Shown here in pieces: positions 17,871 to 27,377 of a stretch of DNA of 64,000 nt (positions are counted from its first letter, which is position 1; every line of letters begins with the position of its first letter). The stretch lies in the NCBI RefSeq assembly GCF_013358405.1, contig NZ_CP054836.1, forward strand, positions 1,674,001 through 1,738,000, written 5' to 3'. A program made the translations under genes and the position numbers. Source of the DNA: Oricola thermophila. GTDB taxonomy: Bacteria; Pseudomonadota; Alphaproteobacteria; Rhizobiales; Rhizobiaceae. Below the pieces are notes generated by a model. That model had not been told where the DNA came from, ran no database searches, and saw nothing but the letters and a program-made list of their open reading frames with translations.

Positions 17871-18392
17871 ATGCCAATTACCCTGCTTGACGGCCTGTTT
17901 CTGGGACTGACACTGGTATCGGCGGTGCTCGCCATGGTGCGCGGATTCTCGCGCGAGGTGCTGTCGATCGTCTCATGGGCGGCCGCGGCCGTCGCCGCAA
18001 TCAAGTTCTACGGACTGGGCGTGCCCTATGTTCAGCCCTATGTCGACAACGAACTGATCGCCAAGCTGATCTCCGGCGGCATCATTTTCCTGGTCGTGCT
18101 GATTATCGTGACCCTTATCACCATGCGCATCGCAGACATGATCATCGACAGCCGCATCGGGCCGCTCGACCGAACGCTCGGTTTCGTGTTCGGCGCGGCA
18201 CGCGGTATATTGATCGCGGCGGTGGCACTCTGGTTCCTCGGCTTCTTCATCGGAGGACGCGAGATCGCATGGATCGATGGCGCGAAGTCGAAACCGTTTC
18301 TGGATTCGCTGGCGCAAAGCCTTGTCAACATGCTGCCCGAGGACCTCGACGAGTACCTGCCGGGCGGCGAAACGGACGGCACCGACGCATGA
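17871..18392 (+). CDS. cvpA: CvpA family membrane protein
   Basis: A 173-residue protein with four predicted transmembrane helices, starting MPITLLDGLFLGLTLVSAVLA. The conserved MVRGFSREVLSIVSW and LDRTLGFVFGAARG motifs match the CvpA/colicin V production family. The molecular role is unsettled; members are linked to membrane stress and envelope function. Its TGA overlaps the purF ATG by 4 nt (ATGA), the classic cvpA-purF coupling. Confidence 0.9.
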   Translation: MPITLLDGLFLGLTLVSAVLAMVRGFSREVLSIVSWAAAAVAAIKFYGLGVPYVQPYVDNELIAKLISGGIIFLVVLIIVTLITMRIADMIIDSRIGPLDRTLGFVFGAARGILIAAVALWFLGFFIGGREIAWIDGAKSKPFLDSLAQSLVNMLPEDLDEYLPGGETDGTDA

Positions 18393-19852
18393 ACGAGATC
18401 GAACATACCAGGGCAGAGGCCGACGACCACTTCCACGACGAATGCGGCGTGTTCGGCATATTCGGCCGCGTCGACGCCGCCTCCTTCGTTGCCCTCGGCC
18501 TGCATGCCTTGCAGCACCGCGGCCAGGAAGCCGCCGGCATCGTCACCTTCGACGGATCGCAGTTCCACGTCGAACGTCACGTCGGCCTGATCGGCGACAA
18601 TTTCACCAAGCCCTCCGTCATCGCCCGCCTTTCCGGCGACCGCGCCATCGGCCACACCCGCTACTCGACCACCGGCGGATCGGGCCTGCGCAACGTCCAA
18701 CCGTTCTTCGCGGAACTGGAATCCGGCGGCCTGGCGATCGCGCACAACGGCAACATCACAAACGCGATGACCGTGCAGCGCGAATTGCAGCGGTCCGGCT
18801 CGATCTTCTCGTCGACATCCGATACCGAGACTCTGCTGCATCTCGTCGCCGTCAGCCCGGAAAACGACCTGCTTTCCAAGTTCATCGATGCGGTGAAGCG
18901 GCTGGAAGGCGCGTATTCCTTCGTCGCCCTTTCCTCCAAGAAGATGATCGGTTGCCGCGATCCTCTCGGCATCCGGCCGCTGGTTCTTGGCGACCTCGAC
19001 GGGTCATGGATACTCGCATCCGAGACCTGCGCGCTCGACATCATGGGCGCCCGCTTCGTGCGTGACGTCAAGCCGGGCGAAGTCGTCGTCATCACCGACA
19101 AGGGGCTTGAAAGCCACTTCCCGTTCGAGCAGCAGAAGCCCCGGTTCTGCATTTTCGAGTATGTCTATTTCGCGCGCCCGGACAGCCAGATCGAGGGCAG
19201 CAATGTCTACGAGGCGCGCAAGAACATCGGAATCGAACTGGCCCGCGAAATGCCGGTCGAGGCCGACATCGTGGTACCCGTTCCCGATTCCGGCGTGCCG
19301 GCGGCCATAGGCTACGCGCAGGAAGCCGAACTGCCCTTCGAGCTCGGCATCATCCGCAACCACTATGTCGGACGCACATTCATCCAGCCGACGGACTCGA
19401 TCCGGCACATGGGCGTGAAGCTGAAACACAATGCCAACCGCCGCTCGATCGAGGGAAAGCGCGTCATCCTAGTCGACGACTCCATCGTCCGCGGCACGAC
19501 CAGCCAGAAAATCGTACAGATGGTGCGCGAGGCCGGCGCGAAGGAAGTGCACATGCGCATCGCCTCCCCGCCGACCATCTCCTCCTGCTACTACGGCGTC
19601 GATACGCCGGAGACCAACAAGCTGCTCGCCTCGCGCATGAGCGTCGAGGAGATGGCGGAATTCATCCGCGTGGATTCCCTCGGTTTCCTCTCGATCGACG
19701 GTCTCTATCGCGCGGTCGGCGAGAATGCCCGCGACACGGAGCAGCCGCAATACTGCGACGCCTGTTTCACCGGTGCCTACCCGACCCGGCTGCACGATCG
19801 CGACGGCACAGACAATGTGCGCCAGCTGTCGATCCTCGCAACAGGCAACTGA
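18389..19852 (+). CDS. purF: Amidophosphoribosyltransferase
   Basis: A 487-residue enzyme catalysing the first committed step of purine synthesis, PRPP plus glutamine to phosphoribosylamine. It is a class II glutamine amidotransferase. Cys19 in HDECGVFGIFG should become the N-terminal nucleophile after removal of an 18-residue propeptide. The C-terminal phosphoribosyltransferase domain has the PRPP motif VILVDDSIVRGTTS and the preceding VPVPDSGVPAAIGYA. The start overlaps the cvpA stop. Iron-sulfur-type cysteines may be present in the C-terminal region (ISSCYYG and YCDACF). Confidence 0.97.
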   Translation: MNEIEHTRAEADDHFHDECGVFGIFGRVDAASFVALGLHALQHRGQEAAGIVTFDGSQFHVERHVGLIGDNFTKPSVIARLSGDRAIGHTRYSTTGGSGLRNVQPFFAELESGGLAIAHNGNITNAMTVQRELQRSGSIFSSTSDTETLLHLVAVSPENDLLSKFIDAVKRLEGAYSFVALSSKKMIGCRDPLGIRPLVLGDLDGSWILASETCALDIMGARFVRDVKPGEVVVITDKGLESHFPFEQQKPRFCIFEYVYFARPDSQIEGSNVYEARKNIGIELAREMPVEADIVVPVPDSGVPAAIGYAQEAELPFELGIIRNHYVGRTFIQPTDSIRHMGVKLKHNANRRSIEGKRVILVDDSIVRGTTSQKIVQMVREAGAKEVHMRIASPPTISSCYYGVDTPETNKLLASRMSVEEMAEFIRVDSLGFLSIDGLYRAVGENARDTEQPQYCDACFTGAYPTRLHDRDGTDNVRQLSILATGN

Positions 19853-19871
19853 TCCGCAAAGAGCCCTTTCC

Positions 19872-20618
19872 ATGGACATGACTCCCGACCTGACCGGCCG
19901 TCTCGCACTCGTGACCGGAGCATCCCGCGGCATCGGCCGCGAGATCGCGCTGCAAATGGCCGCGCTCGGCGCGCACGTGATAGCCGTCGCACGCACGCCT
20001 GGCGCGCTCGAGGAACTCGACGACGAGATCAAGGCGAAGGGCGGACAGGCCACGCTCGTTCCGCTCGACCTGACCGATCTCGAGGGCATCGACCGCCTCG
20101 GCGGCGTCATTCACGAGCGGTGGGGCAAGCTCGACATCCTGGTCGCCAATGCCGGCATCCTCGGGCCGATCTCTCCCATCGGGCACGTCAAGGCCAAGGA
20201 CTTCGAACAGGTCATGTCGATCAATGTCACCGCGACCTGGCGGCTGATCCGCACGACCGATCCGCTGCTGCGGAAGGCGGATGGGGGCCGTGCCATCATG
20301 ATGTCATCCGGCGCGGCGCATGGCGGCAAACCGTTCTGGGGCGTCTATGCCGCGTCCAAGGCTGCCGTCGAGGCACTGGCACGGGCATGGGCGGCCGAGA
20401 CCCGGAACACGGCCCTGCGAATCAACAGCGTCAATCCGGGGCCGACGCGCACGCGCATGCGCGCCCAGGCGATGCCGGGCGAGGATCCCGCCATCCTTCC
20501 CGCACCCGACGAGGTGGCGGCAAAGATCGTCCCGCTTGCCGGCCCGGACGTGACGCAGACCGGAATGATATGGGACGTTCGGTCCCTCGAATGGCGAGAA
20601 TACCGGCTGCCCGAGTGA
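19872..20618 (+). CDS. SDR family NAD(P)-dependent oxidoreductase
   Basis: A 248-residue classical short-chain dehydrogenase. The cofactor motif TGASRGIG lies at about residues 15-22, VANAG in the middle, then the active-site serine region (MMSSGAAHGG) and YAASK. PGPTRTRM follows. The substrate is not identifiable. It begins 19 nt after purF, where many Hyphomicrobiales carry a similar SDR gene. A start at 19878 is also possible. The next gene has its own promoter, so this gene probably ends the cvpA-purF transcript. Confidence 0.85.
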   Translation: MDMTPDLTGRLALVTGASRGIGREIALQMAALGAHVIAVARTPGALEELDDEIKAKGGQATLVPLDLTDLEGIDRLGGVIHERWGKLDILVANAGILGPISPIGHVKAKDFEQVMSINVTATWRLIRTTDPLLRKADGGRAIMMSSGAAHGGKPFWGVYAASKAAVEALARAWAAETRNTALRINSVNPGPTRTRMRAQAMPGEDPAILPAPDEVAAKIVPLAGPDVTQTGMIWDVRSLEWREYRLPE

Positions 20619-20674
20619 GAGGAGCGCCGCGATCGAAGGACCGGTACGGCGCAGCCCCTGCCCGCATATACACT

Positions 20675-20702
20675 TTGACCTGACGTACCGAAACGGTATC
20701 GT
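20675..20702 (+). promoter_or_regulatory. Promoter with an embedded palindrome upstream of the aas-like gene
   Basis: TTGACC (20675-20680) and TATCGT (20697-20702) are 16 nt apart. The spacer and -10 contain TACCGAAACGGTA (20686-20698), a perfect 5-bp inverted repeat with a 3-nt centre, well placed for a repressor to block RNA polymerase. TetR-family fatty-acid regulators bind sites of this kind; the regulator is not identified. Confidence 0.5.
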
Positions 20703-20752
20703 CTCCGCCAGATGAAACGAGAAGTCCGTCAGGACGCTCTCGGGAGGAGCAT

Positions 20753-22999
20753 ATGGCACTGGTCTTCGCCTCGTGCATGGCGATACTGGCCCTCGGGCTG
20801 GTCGTCGTCGCACTCCTGGAAATGAACGCCACCGGAATCGGCTTCCGGCAGGCAATTCACCTTGCGCCGCTCAAGGTTCTCTACCGGATCGACACCCACC
20901 GGATCCGGCGCATCCGGGCCGGTCAGGGACCCGTGATCTACGTCATCTGCGAGCAATCGCGGCTCGATCCCGCCATCTACCTTGCGCTGCTGCCCGACAC
21001 CACGCTGCATGTACTTGATCCCGCCTCGGCCGGCAGCTGGCTGGTGCAAACTTTCCGGTCGCTGGCCCGGTCCGTCGTTTTCGACAAGGAACACATGATC
21101 GCCAACCGGCGGCTGGTCCGCCACCTGAAGGGGAACGGCGAACTGGCGGTGTATCTGCCCGATAGCGTCGAGCCTGACCCGGCCGGCTTTCGCCTGTACC
21201 GCGCCGTCGCGCTGCTGGCGCGCAAGTCGAATGCGAAGGTCGTGCCCCTGCACCTGAAGAATGCCCGCTTCCTGCCGTCGTCCTTTACCCCGGCATCCAA
21301 GGCGCCGCGGCGGCTGTTTCCCGCGCTGAGCGTCCACGCCCTGCCCGCCGCTACGCTGGATGCTCTCAGGGAGCGGGCGGGTCGCGAATTCACAACCCGC
21401 GTCAACGCATTGTTCGACCGCATGGCGCTGGTACGCACGGATACCGCAGACACGTCGCTCGGCCTGTTCCGCGCCTTCGTGGAGGCGGCAAAGACCTACG
21501 GTCCGGGCCGCGTGATACTCGAGGACACGGTGACGGGATCGCTGACCTACAGGCGAATGCTGGTCGGTGCGCGTGTTCTCGGAAAGCGCTTTCTGGCCAT
21601 GTCGAAACCCGGCGAGCCGATGGGCGTGCTGCTGCCGAACGCGAATGGCGTCGTCGTAACCTTCCTTGCGCTGCAGTCCGCCGGCCGGGTTGCGGCTATG
21701 CTCAACTATTCGGCCGGTCCGGCCAATGTCGTCTCGGCGATCAGGACCGCACGGATCGATACCGTCCTGTCGTCGCGCACCTTTGTCGAGAAAGCCGAGT
21801 TGCAGCCGCTGATCGACGCGATCGAGGCAAATGGCACGAAGATCGTCTGGCTCGAAGACCTGCGCGATTCAGTCGGCGTGGGGGAGAAACTGCTGGCGGC
21901 CCTGAGCTGGAAACGACCGCTGGTCCCCGTCGAGGCCGACGATCCCGCAGTCATCCTGTTCACCTCGGGCTCCGAAGGCACGCCGAAAGGTGTCGTTCTC
22001 TCCCATCGCAACATTCATGCCAATGCGGCACAGGCGGAATCGCGTTTCTCCATTTCCGTCGAAGATACCCTGTTCAATGTACTGCCTGTCTTCCACTCCT
22101 TCGGCCTGACCGGCGGCACGATATTGCCACTGCTCTACGGGGTCCGGCTTTTCCTCTATCCCTCGCCGCTTCACTACAAGCTCATTCCCGCGGCTGCGGC
22201 CCGGGTGCGTCCCTCGATCATGTTCGGCACCGATACATTCCTGACGGGATATGCGCGTACGGCAAAGGATACGGATTTCTCCAGCCTGCGGTTCGTCGTG
22301 GCCGGTGCCGAAGCCGTCAAGCCGCAAACGCGCGAACTTTACGCCGAACGGTTCGGCTGCAGGGTCCTTGAAGGCTACGGCATGACGGAAGCGGCCCCGG
22401 TCGTTGCCGCGAACACGTCCACCCATGAGCGACCGGGTTCCGTCGGCCGCCTGTTCCCGGGCATCTCGATCCGGATCGAGGCAGTCCCCGGGGTCAATGA
22501 TGGCGGTCGCCTATGGGTTCGCGGCCCGAATGTCATGATCGGATATCTAAAGTCGGATCGGCCCGGCGAACTGCAACCGCTTCCCGACGGCTGGCATGAC
22601 TCGGGAGACATCGTTTCCGTCGATCGCGAGGGCTATGTCACCGTTCGGGGTCGCGCCAAGCGCTTCGCAAAGATCGCCGGCGAAATGGTCTCCCTTGGCG
22701 CCGTCGAAATGATGGTGCAAGCGCTGTGGCCCGAGGACCGGCACGCCGCCGTTTCCGTGCCGGACCGGCGCAAGGGCGAACGCATCGTTCTTGCGACCAC
22801 AAAGGCTGATCCCGACAAGAAGGAAATCCTCGAATATGGCAAGCAGGCGGGCGCAACCGAGCTGATGATCCCGTCGGAGATCGTTCCCTTTCCCGACATA
22901 CCGGTACTCGGCACGGGCAAGATCGACTATGCGAAAACCGAGAGCTGGATTGCGAAGAAACTCGGAATCGGCAGGAAGAAAAAGAACAGGGCGGCCTGA
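20753..22999 (+). CDS. Acyl-ACP synthetase fused to a degenerate acyltransferase domain (Aas-like)
   Basis: A 748-residue protein laid out like bifunctional Aas (2-acyl-GPE acyltransferase plus acyl-ACP synthetase). An N-terminal membrane helix (5-22) precedes a PlsC-like domain (about 50-220). In that domain the catalytic HX4D is replaced by Glu67-QSRL-Asp72, and the FPEG-like motif reads LPDS at 135-138. It therefore probably lacks acyltransferase activity. The C-terminal AMP-forming domain is intact: FTSGSEGTPKGVV near residue 405, GYGMTEAAPV, and GWHDSGDIVSVD. GGGAGGAGC-type ribosome site precedes the ATG. Likely role: activation of free or exogenous fatty acids, possibly onto ACP. It converges on pssA with a 6-nt gap. 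Confidence 0.82.
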   Translation: MALVFASCMAILALGLVVVALLEMNATGIGFRQAIHLAPLKVLYRIDTHRIRRIRAGQGPVIYVICEQSRLDPAIYLALLPDTTLHVLDPASAGSWLVQTFRSLARSVVFDKEHMIANRRLVRHLKGNGELAVYLPDSVEPDPAGFRLYRAVALLARKSNAKVVPLHLKNARFLPSSFTPASKAPRRLFPALSVHALPAATLDALRERAGREFTTRVNALFDRMALVRTDTADTSLGLFRAFVEAAKTYGPGRVILEDTVTGSLTYRRMLVGARVLGKRFLAMSKPGEPMGVLLPNANGVVVTFLALQSAGRVAAMLNYSAGPANVVSAIRTARIDTVLSSRTFVEKAELQPLIDAIEANGTKIVWLEDLRDSVGVGEKLLAALSWKRPLVPVEADDPAVILFTSGSEGTPKGVVLSHRNIHANAAQAESRFSISVEDTLFNVLPVFHSFGLTGGTILPLLYGVRLFLYPSPLHYKLIPAAAARVRPSIMFGTDTFLTGYARTAKDTDFSSLRFVVAGAEAVKPQTRELYAERFGCRVLEGYGMTEAAPVVAANTSTHERPGSVGRLFPGISIRIEAVPGVNDGGRLWVRGPNVMIGYLKSDRPGELQPLPDGWHDSGDIVSVDREGYVTVRGRAKRFAKIAGEMVSLGAVEMMVQALWPEDRHAAVSVPDRRKGERIVLATTKADPDKKEILEYGKQAGATELMIPSEIVPFPDIPVLGTGKIDYAKTESWIAKKLGIGRKKKNRAA

Positions 23000-23005
23000 G
23001 GCCGG

Positions 23006-23848
23006 TCAGTCTCTATCTGCCCCGGCCTTCTCCAAGGCCGCCTGACGGCGCCACATGCGCAAGCTGAACGGCAGGAACGCGAGGTATGCAATCACCGAGA
23101 CCGTCAAGGTCTGCCAGGTGAATGTGGCCAGCATCGCGACATAAAGCACCACGCCGAGTATCAACGGGATTACCGAGCCGCGCGGTATCCGCGCGCCGAG
23201 CGTCTTTCCGGACCATACCGGCAGGTTCGACACGAGCAGGAAAGCGACCAGGATCGTGTAGAAGGAAACCGCCGACGCGTAATACAGACCCGGCGTAATA
23301 CCGAGAAAGCCGAGATAGACAGGCAGAAGAACGAGCAGCGCGCCCGCCGGCGCGGGAACGCCCGTGAAATAGGCGCTTTGCCATTTCGGGCTGTCCTTTC
23401 TCTCCATCATCACGTTGAAGCGGGCCAGCCGCATTCCGCAGGCGATCACGTAGAGGAGCGCGGCAATCCAGCCGACAGAACTCGCCTCGTCGAGCACGAA
23501 CGCATAGAGCACGAGTGCCGGAGCCACCCCGAAATTCACGATATCAGCAAGCGAGTCCATCTGCGCACCAAACTTGGACGTCCCCTTGACCAGCCGTGCG
23601 ACCCGCCCGTCGACGCCGTCCAGAAAGGCGGCCAGCAGCACCATCGCCACCGCATGGTCGAAGCGATGTTCCAAGGCCAGCCGCACCCCGGTCATTCCCG
23701 CGCAGATGGCAAGGACCGTTATGATGTTCGGCAGGACGAAACGCAGCGGGATGTCCCGCAGCCGCTTGCCATTCCTCGAGGCATCTCCGGCCTCGCCCGG
23801 GCCGTCAGGCTCAAAAGGCGGAAACGGACCTTCGGAATCCATCGGCAC
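23006..23848 (-). CDS. pssA: CDP-diacylglycerol--serine O-phosphatidyltransferase
   Basis: A 280-residue membrane enzyme making phosphatidylserine from CDP-diacylglycerol and serine. The full CDP-alcohol phosphatidyltransferase motif is present: DGRVAR, eight residues, then GAQMDSLAD. About seven to eight membrane helices follow a charged N-terminal tail. The start is a GTG at 23848, two bases below the psd stop codon; an ATG at 23842 (MDSEG) is an equally possible start. It is the second gene of a psd-pssA pair, so substrate-linked steps are coexpressed. Confidence 0.94.
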   Translation of the reverse strand: MPMDSEGPFPPFEPDGPGEAGDASRNGKRLRDIPLRFVLPNIITVLAICAGMTGVRLALEHRFDHAVAMVLLAAFLDGVDGRVARLVKGTSKFGAQMDSLADIVNFGVAPALVLYAFVLDEASSVGWIAALLYVIACGMRLARFNVMMERKDSPKWQSAYFTGVPAPAGALLVLLPVYLGFLGITPGLYYASAVSFYTILVAFLLVSNLPVWSGKTLGARIPRGSVIPLILGVVLYVAMLATFTWQTLTVSVIAYLAFLPFSLRMWRRQAALEKAGADRD

Positions 23849-23849
23849 T

Positions 23850-24548
23850 TCAGCTCATCCTGGTCAGAAAGGTTTCGGAACGGCCGTTGTAATCGGCAAT
23901 CACGGTCTCACCGGCTATTGCGGTTTGCCCGATCGCGACACGCGGCACCGCGCCAATCGGCAAATAGACATCAACCCTGGAACCGAAACGGATCAACCCG
24001 AAACGCTGTCCCGTTGCCAACTCGTCCTCCTGCTTCGTCCAGCACAGTATGCGGCGCGCAACCAGCCCGGCAATCTGGACGACCCCGGTCGCACCGTGCG
24101 GGCTGTCGATTACAATACCATTGCGCTCGTTCTCGGCGCTCGCCTTGTCCAGCTCGGCATTGAGAAACCTGCCCGGCCGGTAGGCAACGGTCACGACCTT
24201 TCCGCGCACGGGCGCGCGATTGATGTGCACGGAGAACACATTCATGAAAATAGAGATGCGCGTCATCTCGCGGTCCCCGAGGCCCAGTTCCTGAGGCGGC
24301 ACCGCCGGCCCGACCGCGGTGACCTTTCCGTCGGCGGGGCTGATGACGAGATCGTCGTCAACAGGCGTCACGCGCGGAGGATCGCGGAAGAAATAGGCGC
24401 ACCAGACCGTCAGGGCGAGGCCGATCCAGAACAGCGGATCCCAGAGCCAGCCGGCAACAATCGCACCTGCCCCGAATGCCGCGACATAGGGCCAGCCCTC
24501 GCGGTGAACGGGTACCAGTGCATTCCTGATCGTATCAGCCAGATTCAA
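23850..24548 (-). CDS. psd: Phosphatidylserine decarboxylase
   Basis: A 232-residue short-type (PSD-A) enzyme converting phosphatidylserine to phosphatidylethanolamine. Autocleavage should occur at Gly189-Ser190 in [13 protein letters not shown], with Ser190 becoming the pyruvoyl group. The N-terminus has two hydrophobic segments (about 20-55), then ISPADGKV and the [13 protein letters not shown] motif. It forms an operon with pssA, its stop TGA lying two bases before the pssA start. Confidence 0.95.
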   Translation of the reverse strand: MNLADTIRNALVPVHREGWPYVAAFGAGAIVAGWLWDPLFWIGLALTVWCAYFFRDPPRVTPVDDDLVISPADGKVTAVGPAVPPQELGLGDREMTRISIFMNVFSVHINRAPVRGKVVTVAYRPGRFLNAELDKASAENERNGIVIDSPHGATGVVQIAGLVARRILCWTKQEDELATGQRFGLIRFGSRVDVYLPIGAVPRVAIGQTAIAGETVIADYNGRSETFLTRMS

Positions 24549-24703
24549 TCTGCCACTCCTTCCCTTCCATGTCGGGAGCCTTCATCTATGCTGTAGACAC
24601 CATCGTGGCAATGCGGGACCGCAATTCCCCATGGTCAGAGTTGCAACGGCAGACGACGTTACCACATCGGAAAAGAAATCGAACCGCGGGGGAGAAACCG
24701 TCC

Positions 24704-25132
24704 ATGATCGTCATCGCCAAGATAATTCACTTCCTCTGTTTCACTGCCGGGGTCGGCGGTGGTATCGCCGCCGCGCTTGTCGGCGCAAGGGCGAAAGGGG
24801 CGGGCCCCGATACCGCGCCGGTCCTGCGCGGCATCCAGAGGACACTCGGACGCATCGGCTTCGGCGCGGTCATTTTGCTGTGGCTGAGCGGCATTTACCT
24901 CGTTCACGCTATCCATGGCGGCTGGACCGGCCTCGGTACCGTGTTCTGGCTGAAGATCGTGGCAGTCGCCGTACTGACCGCGGCCTCCGTTACCGGCCAA
25001 TATATCGCGCTGACGGCGGCGCGACGCGACATGACTGCCATGGGCCCGCGAATGGCCCTGATCGGAATGACGGCAACGCTTGCGGCAATCACCGCCCTGA
25101 TTCTCGCCGTGATCGCCTTCGGAAGCAACTGA
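24704..25132 (+). CDS. Small four-helix integral membrane protein
   Basis: A 142-residue hydrophobic protein with about four transmembrane helices. The N-terminal IAKIIHFLCFTAGVGGG has a His in the first helix, reminiscent of CopD- or HemJ-like membrane proteins, but I do not recognise the family with confidence. The start at 24704 is preceded by GGGGGAGA; upstream residues in the same frame are hydrophilic and look unconserved. It lies alone on the plus strand between psd (minus) and the ABC exporter (minus), with 6 nt before the convergent exporter stop. Confidence 0.7.
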   Translation: MIVIAKIIHFLCFTAGVGGGIAAALVGARAKGAGPDTAPVLRGIQRTLGRIGFGAVILLWLSGIYLVHAIHGGWTGLGTVFWLKIVAVAVLTAASVTGQYIALTAARRDMTAMGPRMALIGMTATLAAITALILAVIAFGSN

Positions 25133-25138
25133 CCGGCG

Positions 25139-27043
25139 TCAGTCGGTTTCCGGTGTCAGTCCCGGAAGCGACGGCGTCTTGCGCACGATCACGCCCATAT
25201 CGTCGGTCTCGCGGGCCTCGCGGAGCTTCCGCTCGGCCTCGATCGCCTCGGACTGGCGTGCCCACATCTGCTCGTAGAGGCCCTTCTTCGCCAGCAGCTC
25301 GGCATGGGTGCCGCGCTCGGCAATCTCGCCGTCCTTGAGGACGATGATCTCGTCGCAGCCGATCACCGTGGACAGGCGGTGCGCGATCACCAGCGTCGTG
25401 CGGCCTTTCGAGACGAAATCGAGAGCCTGCTGGATTTCCTGCTCCGTGGCGGTATCGAGCGCGGACGTCGCCTCGTCGAGCACCTGGATCGGCGGCGCCT
25501 TCAGGATGGTACGCGCGATGGCGACGCGCTGCTTCTCGCCTCCGGAGAGCTTCAGCCCGCGCTCGCCGACCATGGTATCGAAACCGTCGGGCAGCGAGCG
25601 GATGAAGTCACCGATCTGCGCAAGTTCCGCCGCCTGTTCGACTTCAGCGTCGGAGGCATCGGGACGGCCGTAGCGAATGTTGTAACGGATGGTGTCGTTG
25701 AACAGCACAGTGTCCTGCGGAACCATGCCGATGGCAGCGCGAAGGGACTTCTGCGTCACGTCACGGATGTCCTGGCCGTCGATGGTGATCGAACCGTCCT
25801 GCACGTCGTAGAAGCGATACAGCAGCCGGGAAATCGTCGATTTGCCGGCACCGGACGGCCCGACAATGGCGATCGACTTGCCCGCCGGCACGGTGAAACT
25901 GATACCCCGAAGGATCTGCCTCTCGGGATCGTAGGCAAACCTGACGTTGTCGAAGACGATGTGACCGTCGCGCACGACGAGGTCCGTCGCATCCGGCTTG
26001 TCCACGACCTCGGGAGCGACATCGAGAAGATCGAACATCTGCTCGATATCGGTCAGGCCCTGGCGGATCTCGCGATAGATGAACCCGATGAAATTGAGCG
26101 GGATCGACAGCTGGATGAGCATGGCATTGATGAACACGAAGTCGCCAAGCGTCTGCTCGCCAGCCTGGACCGCGCGGGCCGACATCCACATCATAGCCAG
26201 CATTCCGGCACCGAAGATCACCGCCTGACCGAAATTGAGCCAGCCGAGCGACGTCCACACCTTTGTGGCGGCACGCTCATAACCCGCCATGGCGCCATCG
26301 AAGCGACGTGCCTCCATTTCCTCGTTGCCGAAATATTTCACGGTCTCGAAATTGAGCAGCGAGTCGATCGCCTTGGTGTTGGCATCGGTGTCGGAGTCGT
26401 TCATTTCGCGGCGTATCTGGATACGCCAGTCGCTCGCCCGGATCGTGAACCAGGAATAAAAGTAGATCGTCGCCGCCGTGATGAGCACGTATGACAGGCC
26501 ATAGGTGAAGCCGAAGATGATGGCGACGAGAACGAATTCGAGGACCGTCGGCGCCGTGTTCAGGATGGTGAAGCGGACAATGGACTCGATCCCCTTGGTG
26601 CCGCGCTCGATGATGCGCGACAGGCCACCCGTGCGCCGCTCCAGATGGAACCGAAGCGACAGGTCGTGCATGTGCACGAAGGTCTTGTGGGCAAGCTGGC
26701 GGACGGCATGCTGGCCGACGCGGGCGAACAGCGCATCGCGCAACTGATTCAGCCCGGCCTGGGCGATGCGGGCGAAATTGTAGGCCACCACCAGCATGGC
26801 AGGCGCAACCAGGAGAGCCGGAATCCAGTCCGGTGCGACCAGTTCGCCGTCGAGCGCGTCGGTGGCCCACTTGAACCCGTAGGGCACGAGCATGAGCACG
26901 AGCTTGGACAGGACAAGAAACAGGGTCGCGTAAAGCACCCTCAGCTTCAGGTCGGGGCGTTCCACGGGCCAAATGTACGGCCACAGGTTGCGGATTGTCT
27001 GAAGCGTGGAGCCGCTATCGGCTGAAACCGTCTTCTGGGTCAA
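25139..27043 (-). CDS. Atm1/HMT1-type ABC exporter (permease-ATPase fusion)
   Basis: A 634-residue half-transporter with six membrane helices (about residues 35-330) fused to an ATPase domain. Walker [10 protein letters not shown] is near residue 395, signature LSGGEKQRVAIAR near 496, and Walker B with VLDEATSALD after it. The early WPYIWP segment and GTKGIESIVRF match the ABCB7/Atm1/HMT1 group, which exports glutathione-linked or metal-thiol compounds. It follows an ArsR-type regulator by 18 nt in one operon, so metal- or metalloid-inducible export is likely (inference). Confidence 0.88.
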   Translation of the reverse strand: MTQKTVSADSGSTLQTIRNLWPYIWPVERPDLKLRVLYATLFLVLSKLVLMLVPYGFKWATDALDGELVAPDWIPALLVAPAMLVVAYNFARIAQAGLNQLRDALFARVGQHAVRQLAHKTFVHMHDLSLRFHLERRTGGLSRIIERGTKGIESIVRFTILNTAPTVLEFVLVAIIFGFTYGLSYVLITAATIYFYSWFTIRASDWRIQIRREMNDSDTDANTKAIDSLLNFETVKYFGNEEMEARRFDGAMAGYERAATKVWTSLGWLNFGQAVIFGAGMLAMMWMSARAVQAGEQTLGDFVFINAMLIQLSIPLNFIGFIYREIRQGLTDIEQMFDLLDVAPEVVDKPDATDLVVRDGHIVFDNVRFAYDPERQILRGISFTVPAGKSIAIVGPSGAGKSTISRLLYRFYDVQDGSITIDGQDIRDVTQKSLRAAIGMVPQDTVLFNDTIRYNIRYGRPDASDAEVEQAAELAQIGDFIRSLPDGFDTMVGERGLKLSGGEKQRVAIARTILKAPPIQVLDEATSALDTATEQEIQQALDFVSKGRTTLVIAHRLSTVIGCDEIIVLKDGEIAERGTHAELLAKKGLYEQMWARQSEAIEAERKLREARETDDMGVIVRKTPSLPGLTPETD

Positions 27044-27061
27044 GAAATCGATCCTATAGGG

Positions 27062-27367
27062 TTACTCGGAAGCGCAGCAGCCGTCGGCGCAGCATCGCTC
27101 CACTATCGAGTTGAGTTCACGCGAGACGCCGCGCAGCGATTCGCGATTCAGGCGGTATGTCGAACGCGGGCGATTGCGTTCCTGGATGATCAGCCCCGCT
27201 TCCAGCAGCACCTTGAGGTGCTGGGAGACGGTGGACTGGGCCAGCGGCAGGCACTCTACAACATCGCCGCATGCACATGTCTCATGACGCGCAAGGTGAT
27301 CGAGAATCGCCAACCTGGCCGGATGAGACAAGGCCGCCAGCCGATCGGCTATGTGCGGCGAGGTCAT
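27062..27367 (-). CDS. ArsR/SmtB family regulator, cysteine-rich
   Basis: A 101-residue winged-helix repressor. It has ALSHPARLAILDHL and the recognition helix AQSTVSQHLKVLLEAGL. Cysteines occur at 31, 33 and 39 (ETCACGDVVEC), at the position of the classical metal-binding helix, and at 92, 93, 97 and 98 in a CC-ADG-CC tail. Two thiol clusters suggest metal or metalloid sensing. The start at 27367 has GGAG in front; an upstream in-frame ATG at 27421 would read through the operator and is rejected. It heads the operon with the Atm1-type exporter and is probably autoregulated through the adjoining palindrome. Confidence 0.88.
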   Translation of the reverse strand: MTSPHIADRLAALSHPARLAILDHLARHETCACGDVVECLPLAQSTVSQHLKVLLEAGLIIQERNRPRSTYRLNRESLRGVSRELNSIVERCCADGCCASE

Positions 27368-27377
27368 GACTGCTCCT

